Shown here: piece by piece, positions 1 through 4,958 of the stretch
How the letters are laid out: each line of letters begins with the position of its first letter
Numbering within the stretch: position 1 is the stretch's first letter
NCBI GenBank assembly: GCA_965602945.1
Contig: CBFDBC010000175.1
Coordinates: forward strand, 1 to 8,162
From: JAUXEH01 sp965602945
Lineage (GTDB): Bacteria; Acidobacteriota; Aminicenantia; Aminicenantales; Aminicenantaceae
Direction of reading: 5' to 3'
Length of the DNA stretch: 8,162 nucleotides
Made by a program: the position numbers and the translations under genes
Notes under the pieces: model-generated
Databases searched by the model: none
What the model saw: only the letters and a program-made list of their open reading frames with translations
Told to the model about the DNA's origin: nothing

Positions 1-612
1 TGGAAAAAGGATTATCCGGGGCGTCCGGTTGTGTGTTACGTGAACACCACCGCAGCGGTCAAGGCCGAATGCGACATATGCTGCACCTCGTCCAATGCCC
101 TGCGTGTAGTGGAATCGCTGGATGCGGAGGAGGTTCTGTTCGCTCCGGACAAGAACCTGGCCGCCTATGTGGCCCGCCACACCCGGAAGACCATCATCCC
201 CTGGGACGGTTACTGCTATGTGCACAACAACATCCACGCCAGGGATGTGCGGGAGAAAAAAGAGCGTCATCCCGAGGCGGAAGCCTGGGTGCATCCGGAG
301 TGCCGGCCCGAGGTCATCGATCTCGCCGACCGGGTCCTCTCGACCGGAAAGATGGTCACCGAGGCCCGTGTCACCCGTCAAAGCGAGATCATCATCGGGA
401 CCGAGTCCGGCATCATCTACCGTTTACAGAAAGAGAACCCCGGAAAACGGTTTTACCCGGCCAAGGAGCTGGCCCTGTGCGCCAACATGAAGAAGATCAC
501 GCTCCTCAAGGTGCTCCATTCCCTGGAGAACATGGAAACCGAAGTCAAGGTCGCCCCGGACGTCAGCCGGCGTGCGAGGGGGGCCATTGAAAAAATGATA
601 CAAATCCAATAG
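1..612 (+). CDS. nadA: Quinolinate synthase NadA, C-terminal part (5' end outside window)
   Basis: NadA condenses iminoaspartate with dihydroxyacetone phosphate to quinolinate, the second step of de novo NAD synthesis, using a [4Fe-4S] cluster in the cytoplasm. The frame is open from base 1 to the TAG at 610-612, giving 203 visible residues of a protein usually about 300-350 long, so roughly the first third is missing. Numbering from base 1, family motifs are clear: the YVNTTAAVKAE stretch (13-23), CTSSN (28-32), PDKNL (49-53), WDGYC (68-72), VHPEC (97-101), GTESGIIYRL (133-142) and LCANMKK (159-165). By alignment to characterised NadA, C72 and C160 should be two of the three cluster ligands; the third lies before the window. 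The GTG at base 31 is internal, not the start. rubrerythrin follows after 10 bases. Identification is firm. Confidence 0.96.
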   Translation, partial: WKKDYPGRPVVCYVNTTAAVKAECDICCTSSNALRVVESLDAEEVLFAPDKNLAAYVARHTRKTIIPWDGYCYVHNNIHARDVREKKERHPEAEAWVHPECRPEVIDLADRVLSTGKMVTEARVTRQSEIIIGTESGIIYRLQKENPGKRFYPAKELALCANMKKITLLKVLHSLENMETEVKVAPDVSRRARGAIEKMIQIQ

Positions 613-617
613 GAGGG
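611..617 (+). promoter_or_regulatory. Shine-Dalgarno of rubrerythrin overlapping nadA stop
   Basis: AGGAGGG begins on the second base of the nadA TAG stop and sits 5 bases before the ATG at 623. It is a near-consensus ribosome binding site that fixes the rubrerythrin start. Its overlap with the nadA stop suggests translational coupling of the two genes. Confidence 0.85.
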
Positions 618-622
618 ATAAC

Positions 623-1126
623 ATGAAAAAAATGACGGAAAACAATCTGAAGGACGCTTTTGCCGGCGAGAGCCAGGCTCACATGAGGTACACGGCCTTC
701 GCCGATAAGGCGGAGAAGGAGAACCTCCCCAACATCGCCCGGACCTTCAGGGCCAACGCCTTTGCCGAAGTCAAACATGCGACCAATCACCTGCGCAACC
801 TGGGTGGAATCGGCAGCACCACGGATAACGTCAAGGCCGCCATCGAGGGAGAGACCTTCGAAGTAGAGGAGATGTACCCGGTCTACATCCAGACCGCCCA
901 GCAGCAGGGCGAGAGGGGCGCCGAGACCTCGACCACCTGGGCCCTGGCCGCGGAGAAGGTCCATGCCGAGATGTACAAGCAGGCGCTGGCCCCCGTGGAG
1001 GCGGGACAGGATATCGAGCATACACCCATCCACGTGTGCGGTGTGTGCGGGTTCACCATGGAGGGCGATGCGCCCGATAACTGCCCGGTGTGCGGAACGC
1101 CCAAAGACCAGTTCAAGGAATTCTAG
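623..1126 (+). CDS. rbr: Rubrerythrin (di-iron peroxidase with rubredoxin domain)
   Basis: Rubrerythrin reduces hydrogen peroxide in the cytoplasm of anaerobes, taking electrons through its rubredoxin domain. The 167-residue protein has the family's usual short length and two parts. The first is an N-terminal ferritin-like four-helix bundle (about 1-130) with di-iron ligand candidates E16, E49 (ExxH with H52), E80, E83 and E111xxH114. The second is a C-terminal rubredoxin-type FeS4 site with C139-x2-C142 and C154-x2-C157. All expected ligands are present. The ATG has an excellent Shine-Dalgarno 5 bases upstream. It follows nadA by 10 bases, so the two are likely cotranscribed; protection of the oxygen-labile NadA cluster is a plausible but unproven reason for the pairing. 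The stop is TAG. The next gene starts 49 bases on. Confidence 0.97.
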   Translation: MKKMTENNLKDAFAGESQAHMRYTAFADKAEKENLPNIARTFRANAFAEVKHATNHLRNLGGIGSTTDNVKAAIEGETFEVEEMYPVYIQTAQQQGERGAETSTTWALAAEKVHAEMYKQALAPVEAGQDIEHTPIHVCGVCGFTMEGDAPDNCPVCGTPKDQFKEF

Positions 1127-1130
1127 GATC

Positions 1131-1151
1131 ACTGGGATCGGAAATCCCTGT
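1131..1151 (+). other. Small hairpin between rubrerythrin and the site-2 protease
   Basis: GGGAT (1134-1138) and ATCCC (1144-1148) form a perfect 5-bp stem around CGGAA. AC/GT outside it add two pairs across one T-T mismatch. The following bases (TTCTTA) are only a poor T-run, so this is at best a weak or partial terminator. The element is bracketed by near-direct repeats, TTCTAGGATC at 1121-1130 and TTCTTAGGATC at 1151-1161. Function is uncertain. Confidence 0.3.
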
Positions 1152-1175
1152 TCTTAGGATCGGGAGGTACGAGAT

Positions 1176-2291
1176 ATGCGGCACAGCTGGAAGATCGGCC
1201 GGCTGTTCAAGATCGACATCTATGTCGACTCCAGCTGGTTCCTGATCTTCATCCTGTTCACCTGGGTACTCTCGACTACGTATTATCCCGAGAGGTTCCC
1301 CGAGTGGTCCACTCTGCAGATGTGGACCCTGGGTACCCTGACCTGCCTGCTGCTGTTCGCCTCGGTCCTCTTCCACGAGCTCGCGCACTCCCTGGTCGCG
1401 ATCCAGCAGGGGGAGAAGGTCCGCCGGATCACCCTGTTCATCCTGGGGGGCATGGCCGAGATCAGCGGGGAGCCCAAGGAGCCAATCAAGGAATTCACCA
1501 TGGCCCTGGCCGGCCCTTTTGCCTCCGTGATCCTGTCCGTGGCCTTCCTGCTGACGTCTTTCGGGCTGCACGGCGTGAGCCGACCCCTGTCCGCCGCCGC
1601 CTTTTACCTGTGCATGATAAACATCGCCCTGGCCGTGTTCAACCTGCTTCCCGGCTTCCCCATGGACGGGGGCCGTGTGCTGCGCTCCCTCATCTGGAAG
1701 CTCACCGGAGATCTCCAGAGGGCCACACGCATCGCCTCTCGTGTGGGTCAGGGATTTGCCATGCTGTTCATTTTCCTGGGGATATTCCAGATCATGCAGG
1801 GCTTCCTCCAGGGATTTTGGCTCATCTTCATAGGCTGGTTCCTGAACAGTGCCTCGGCCCGGAGCTACGCCCAGGTCATGTTCGAAGGCGTCCTGAAAGA
1901 CAAGAAGGCGGAGGATCTGATGGATCCGGATTATGAGACCGTACCCGGGATCATGAGCGTGCAGGAACTGGTCGACGACTTCATCCTCAAGAAGCGCGAC
2001 AGGGTCTTCGTGGTCACCGACGGTGCCGATCAGGCCGGCATCGTCTGTCTCGAGGACGTCAAGGCGTTGTCCCGGGATTCCTGGGCCGTCACGTCTGTAA
2101 GCCGGGTGATGACGCCCCGGGACAAGCTCGTTCCCGTGACACCAGAAACGGATGGCAACCAGGTGCTCAGGATCCTCACCTCCAAGGAGATCCCTCAGGT
2201 GCCTGTGATGGAGGACGACCGGATCGTGGGCATCATATGCCGCACGGACCTGATGCGGACCATACGGCTTCACAGCGAGCTGAAAAAATAG
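1176..2291 (+). CDS. Site-2 protease family (M50) intramembrane metalloprotease with CBS-domain pair
   Basis: This is a zinc intramembrane protease of the SpoIVFB-like branch of peptidase family M50, in the inner membrane. Of 371 residues, about 1-230 are membrane-rich, with hydrophobic segments near 20-35, 52-75, 108-130, 140-160 and 192-223. The zinc-binding HELAH motif is at 67-71. The second motif, N156-x2-P-x2-P-x-DGG ending at 166, supplies the third ligand D164. Both catalytic signatures are intact. The C-terminal part (about 245-367) looks like two CBS modules (second starting near 305), the usual partner in this subfamily, which bind adenine nucleotides and may gate activity. There is no PDZ domain, unlike RseP. 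The ATG has GGGAGGT 7 bases upstream. Substrate is unknown; nothing nearby looks like an anti-sigma factor or sporulation gene. Its TAG stop directly abuts the nth ATG. Confidence 0.93.
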   Translation: MRHSWKIGRLFKIDIYVDSSWFLIFILFTWVLSTTYYPERFPEWSTLQMWTLGTLTCLLLFASVLFHELAHSLVAIQQGEKVRRITLFILGGMAEISGEPKEPIKEFTMALAGPFASVILSVAFLLTSFGLHGVSRPLSAAAFYLCMINIALAVFNLLPGFPMDGGRVLRSLIWKLTGDLQRATRIASRVGQGFAMLFIFLGIFQIMQGFLQGFWLIFIGWFLNSASARSYAQVMFEGVLKDKKAEDLMDPDYETVPGIMSVQELVDDFILKKRDRVFVVTDGADQAGIVCLEDVKALSRDSWAVTSVSRVMTPRDKLVPVTPETDGNQVLRILTSKEIPQVPVMEDDRIVGIICRTDLMRTIRLHSELKK

Positions 2292-2948
2292 ATGAAAAAG
2301 GCGGGCGAACGCATCGACGGGATCATCCGCATCCTGCGCGAGACCTATCCCGACAGCCGCACGGCCCTCACCCATTCCAATCCCCTGGAGATCCTGGTCG
2401 CCACGATCCTCTCGGCGCAGTGTACAGATAAGAAGGTCAACGAGATCACCCCGGGCCTTTTCGCGAAGTATCCCACCGCCGCTGACTTCGCGGCGGCCGA
2501 TCCCGCCGAGCTGGAGAAGCAGATCCGGCCCACCGGTTTCTACCGGAACAAGACCCGCAGCATAGTCGGATCCGCCCGGCGGATCGTCGATCATTTTGGA
2601 GGCTGTGTACCCGACACCATGGAGGACCTGATCACACTGCCGGGTGTAGCGCGCAAGACCGCCAACATCGTCCTCTCCAGCGGTTTCCTCAAGGCCGAGG
2701 GCATCGCCGTGGACACACATGTCAAGCGCCTGTCCGGCCGGCTGGGTTTGAGCCGGGAAAAAAACCCGGACAGGATCGAGCGAGACCTCCTCAAGATCGT
2801 TCCCGGGGAGGCCTGGCTGGATCTCAACTACCTGCTCGTGAACCACGGCCGCTCCCTGTGCCCGGCCCGCAAGCCGCGCTGCCCGGAATGTCCCCTCACG
2901 CAGCTCTGCCCCGCTGCGGCCGGGTTCGATGCCCCCCCCGGCCCCTAG
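2292..2948 (+). CDS. nth: Endonuclease III (DNA glycosylase/AP lyase)
   Basis: Endonuclease III removes oxidised pyrimidines from DNA and cleaves the resulting abasic site by beta-elimination in base-excision repair. The 218-residue protein matches the family's usual length. The helix-hairpin-helix is LPGVARKTA (116-124) with catalytic lysine K122. D141, in the VDTHVKR segment, is the conserved catalytic aspartate. The C-terminal [4Fe-4S] loop is perfect: C190-x6-C197-x2-C200-x5-C206. The N-terminal LSAQCTDKKVN stretch (40-50) is also typical. The ATG directly follows the TAG of the protease gene in the same frame and has no convincing Shine-Dalgarno, so initiation probably depends on ribosomes terminating upstream. 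A short GC-rich tail (AGFDAPPGP) follows the cluster. No clear terminator follows the TAG stop. Confidence 0.97.
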   Translation: MKKAGERIDGIIRILRETYPDSRTALTHSNPLEILVATILSAQCTDKKVNEITPGLFAKYPTAADFAAADPAELEKQIRPTGFYRNKTRSIVGSARRIVDHFGGCVPDTMEDLITLPGVARKTANIVLSSGFLKAEGIAVDTHVKRLSGRLGLSREKNPDRIERDLLKIVPGEAWLDLNYLLVNHGRSLCPARKPRCPECPLTQLCPAAAGFDAPPGP

Positions 2949-2996
2949 CCCTGGTTATTTTAGTTTAAACCCGCCCGCTTCCCCTAAAGACCCGGC

Positions 2997-3025
2997 TTCT
3001 TTCCTCCTGGATAATCCGATATAAT
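2997..3025 (+). promoter_or_regulatory. Putative sigma-70-type promoter for the VOC-amrS-archease-rtcB cassette
   Basis: A perfect TATAAT at 3020-3025 lies in an AT-rich patch within the 150-base gap after nth, an unusual composition for this GC-rich window. The best-placed -35 candidate is TTCTTT at 2997-3002 with a 17-base spacer, which is a weak match. Transcription would start near 3032, leaving about a 65-base leader before the VOC gene. The rest of the gap (2949-2996) holds an 8-base palindrome GTTTAAAC (2963-2970) and nothing else I recognise. Confidence 0.45.
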
Positions 3026-3041
3026 AGTACTCGCAATAGTG

Positions 3042-3068
3042 CTCCGGGTCCGGCCTCCGGAGAGGACC
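3042..3068 (+). other. GC-rich leader with mutually exclusive hairpins
   Basis: TCCGG (3049-3053) pairs with CCGGA (3057-3061) around a CCT loop. An overlapping alternative pairs GGTCC (3047-3051) with GGACC (3064-3068), and CTCCGGAG (3055-3062) is itself a palindrome. The pairings cannot all coexist. No T-run follows, so it is not a terminator, and it resembles no riboswitch I know. It lies between the proposed promoter and the VOC gene. Confidence 0.3.
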
Positions 3069-3086
3069 GATCGCTGGGCTGGGGAC

Positions 3087-3094
3087 GAGGAGAG
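3087..3094 (+). promoter_or_regulatory. Shine-Dalgarno that decides the VOC gene start
   Basis: GAGGAGAG ends 4 bases before the ATG at 3099. This favours that start over the in-frame GTG at 3039, whose extra 20 residues are arginine- and proline-rich and lie outside the VOC fold. Confidence 0.7.
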
Positions 3095-3098
3095 TTCA

Positions 3099-3494
3099 AT
3101 GGACGGATGCCATCTGGGTTTGATCAGCAATAATCCCGCGGACCTGATCCGTTTCTACACCGGGGAAATGGGATTTACGGAGGGCGAGAGCCGGACGATC
3201 CCGCTCGAGCTGGTGCGGAGTCTCTTCGGTCTCCCCGCTGAGTGCCGCATGACCAAGCTGCACATGGGAGATATCACCCTCGAGGTGTTTGCACCACAGG
3301 GCGTGGAGCTTTCAACCCGTACCGACGAGCAGGCCGGGTACAATCATTTCGGCCTCTGGGTGGAGGACAAAAAACGGTTCTGCAGCAGGCTGGCCGAGCG
3401 GGGAGTCGAGGTGATCGAGGCTCCCTACAAAGATCGCTTTGTCCATTTCGTTAAGGACCCGGACGGGAACCGGATCGAGATCTTCGAGAGGTGA
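3099..3494 (+). CDS. VOC-superfamily metalloprotein (glyoxalase/bleomycin resistance/dioxygenase fold)
   Basis: This 131-residue protein has the two beta-alpha-beta-beta-beta repeats of the vicinal oxygen chelate fold. The first runs from HLGLISNNPADLIRFY (5-20) to TLEVFAP (60-66). The second runs from YNHFGLWVED (81-90) to DPDGNRIEIFE (120-130). The four canonical metal-ligand positions are filled by H5, E62, H83 and E127, so a metal-dependent enzyme such as a glyoxalase I-like lyase or an epimerase is possible. The substrate cannot be read from the sequence. The family includes methylmalonyl-CoA epimerase and fosfomycin resistance enzymes, but I see no feature that picks one. It is the first gene of the cassette; its TGA stop lies within the Shine-Dalgarno of amrS. 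Confidence 0.88.
   Translation: MDGCHLGLISNNPADLIRFYTGEMGFTEGESRTIPLELVRSLFGLPAECRMTKLHMGDITLEVFAPQGVELSTRTDEQAGYNHFGLWVEDKKRFCSRLAERGVEVIEAPYKDRFVHFVKDPDGNRIEIFER
3488..3494 (+). promoter_or_regulatory. Shine-Dalgarno of amrS embedded in the VOC stop
   Basis: GAGGTGA matches seven consecutive bases of the extended ribosome-binding consensus, contains the VOC stop TGA (3492-3494), and is 5 bases before the GTG at 3500. It supports that GTG over the overlapping GTG at 3491. The ATG at 3515 also has AAGGA (3506-3510) upstream and remains a possible alternative. Confidence 0.6.
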
Positions 3495-3499
3495 GACCC

Positions 3500-4513
3500 G
3501 TGCAGAAGGAAGCCATGCTCTACGACACGGTGGAAGGAGGCGGTGTGGCCTGCGGCCTTTGCCATCATCGCTGCCGTATCGACTCCGGAGATTTTGGTGT
3601 CTGCGGCGTGCGCCGCAACCAGGAAGGCAGGCTATACACGCTGGTTTACGGGGAAGTCATAGCCGCCCATGTCGATCCCATCGAGAAAAAACCTCTCTTC
3701 CACTTCCTCCCTGGAACAAAGTCCCTGTCGGTGGCCACCACCGGCTGCAATTTCCGCTGTTCGTTCTGCCAGAACTGGCAGATCTCTCAGGGTTCGAAGG
3801 GCCGGGAACCGGATCTTTCCGGCCGCAGGATGGACCCGCCCGACATCGTGGCCGCCGCCCTCGGGCAGGGGTGCCGGAGCATCTCTTTCACCTACACGGA
3901 GCCAACCATCTATTTCGAATACGCCTACGACACAGCCCGGTTGGCCCTTGAGGCGGGGCTCTACAACGTGTTCGTCACCAACGGGTACATGACGCGCGCA
4001 GCGGTGGACACCATCCGTCCTTACCTGCACGCCTGCAACGTCGACCTCAAGTCTTTCCAGGAGGATTTTTACCGCAGGATGTGCGGCGCGCGGCTCGCGC
4101 CGGTCCTGGAAACCATCCGCCTCCTGCGGGAGTGCGGGATCTGGGTGGAGGTGACGACACTCGTGATCCCCGGACAGAACGATTCGGAACGGGAACTCAC
4201 CGAGATCGCCGCCTTCATCGCGGATGTCGACCGCGACATCCCCTGGCACATCAGCCGTTTCCATCCGGATTTCCAGTATCTGGAATCCACGGCCACGCCC
4301 GTGGAGACGCTGCGCAGGGCCCATGACATCGGAAAGGCCCAGGGACTGAGATATATTTATATCGGGAACGTGTGGGGGGAGGCCGAGGACACGGCCTGCC
4401 CGAGCTGCGGCCGCATCGTGATCGGCCGCAGGGGATTCTCCATCACCGGCGACCGGCTCGAGGAGGGAAATTGTCCCTCCTGCGGCGGCTCCATTGCCGG
4501 CTTCTTTTATTAA
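3500..4513 (+). CDS. amrS: AmmeMemoRadiSam-system radical SAM enzyme (AmrS)
   Basis: This is a radical S-adenosylmethionine protein related to pyruvate formate-lyase activating enzyme, of the family named for its frequent association with AMMECR1 and Memo proteins. The biochemical function of the family is unknown. It has 337 residues from the GTG at 3500, which gives the MQKEAMLY start typical of the family; starts at 3491 or 3515 are alternatives. The radical SAM cluster motif is C83-x3-C87-x2-C90. Upstream is a second conserved set, C18-x2-C21-x3-C25-x9-C35, which could hold a metal or auxiliary cluster. The YTEPT stretch corresponds to a SAM-contact region of the barrel. The C-terminus carries a zinc-ribbon-like C300-x2-C303 and C325-x2-C328. 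Neither AMMECR1 nor Memo is in the window. Archease starts 1 base after the stop. Confidence 0.93.
   Translation: MQKEAMLYDTVEGGGVACGLCHHRCRIDSGDFGVCGVRRNQEGRLYTLVYGEVIAAHVDPIEKKPLFHFLPGTKSLSVATTGCNFRCSFCQNWQISQGSKGREPDLSGRRMDPPDIVAAALGQGCRSISFTYTEPTIYFEYAYDTARLALEAGLYNVFVTNGYMTRAAVDTIRPYLHACNVDLKSFQEDFYRRMCGARLAPVLETIRLLRECGIWVEVTTLVIPGQNDSERELTEIAAFIADVDRDIPWHISRFHPDFQYLESTATPVETLRRAHDIGKAQGLRYIYIGNVWGEAEDTACPSCGRIVIGRRGFSITGDRLEEGNCPSCGGSIAGFFY
4461..4481 (+). other. Perfect 8-bp hairpin at the 3' end of amrS
   Basis: AGGAGGGA (4461-4468) and TCCCTCCT (4474-4481) are exact inverted repeats around a 5-base AATTG loop, inside the coding sequence for the final zinc ribbon and about 34 bases before the archease ATG. 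The left arm is a perfect Shine-Dalgarno-like AGGAGG that the stem would hide. No T-run follows, so it is not a terminator. It may simply reflect the codons used, or it may affect coupling to archease. Confidence 0.45.
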
Positions 4514-4514
4514 C

Positions 4515-4949
4515 ATGACAGACAACGAAAGGTTCCGGTATCTGGAGCACACGGCCGATGCCAAGTTTCAGGCCTTCGGCGCCACGCTGGAGGAGGCCTT
4601 TGCCAATGCCGCGCTGGCCGTGGCATCCTTGATGTGGGATCCTGCGCGGGTGGTGACAGTCCGGAGAGAGGCGGTCCGGGTCGAAGGGAACGACCTCGAG
4701 CAGCTCCTGATGGCCTTCCTGGAGGAGATCCTCTACCTGCTGGATACCAGGCAGTTCCTGCTGCACAGGGCCGCGGAGGTCCGGATCAGCCGCGGCCGGG
4801 AGGGTTACGAACTGGAAGCCGTATTCGTGGGGGATGAGGCGGGCACCGGTCGGTATGAGATCTTCGGCGATGTCAAGGCCGTCACCTACAACGACATGAA
4901 GATCGAGGCCGGCGACGCCGCCCTGGTCCAGGTCGTGGTCGACATGTGA
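4515..4949 (+). CDS. Archease, activator of RNA ligase RtcB
   Basis: Archease is a small protein that speeds guanylylation of RtcB and makes the ligase turn over more than once. The 144-residue product fits the usual length of about 140. Family signatures are FRYLEHTADAKFQAFG (7-22, with conserved D15), LEEAFANAALA, the acidic NDLEQLLMAFLEEILYLLDT helix, the VKAVTYNDMKIE strand, and the C-terminal VQVVVDM with D143. Conserved acidic residues in this family bind metal and act on RtcB. The ATG at 4515 is 1 base after the amrS TAA; an in-frame TTG at 4494 would add seven residues without a better ribosome site. No good Shine-Dalgarno is visible, so coupling to amrS translation is likely. rtcB follows after 9 bases, confirming the functional pairing. 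Confidence 0.95.
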   Translation: MTDNERFRYLEHTADAKFQAFGATLEEAFANAALAVASLMWDPARVVTVRREAVRVEGNDLEQLLMAFLEEILYLLDTRQFLLHRAAEVRISRGREGYELEAVFVGDEAGTGRYEIFGDVKAVTYNDMKIEAGDAALVQVVVDM

Positions 4950-4958
4950 GGCCCCCGA

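Noticed and set aside
1113..2846. 577-codon open frame on the minus strand, antisense to the protease gene and nth
   Set aside because: Both plus-strand genes have full catalytic motif sets. The minus-strand translation is rich in Gly, Asp, Gln, His and Arg with no recognisable domain, as expected for the shadow of GC-rich coding sequence.
2949..2996. Intrinsic terminator after nth
   Set aside because: The bases after the stop include T-rich patches but no preceding GC stem that pairs.
3039..3098. Upstream GTG start for the VOC gene
   Set aside because: The 20 added residues are outside the fold and overlap the leader hairpins, whereas the ATG at 3099 has a good Shine-Dalgarno.
4494..4514. 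TTG start for archease overlapping amrS by 20 bases
   Set aside because: It has no ribosome-binding site, and the ATG at 4515 gives the usual family length and N-terminus.
3632..4564. 310-codon minus-strand open frame antisense to amrS
   Set aside because: It shadows a gene with intact radical SAM and zinc-ribbon motifs, and its product is low in structure and resembles no family.
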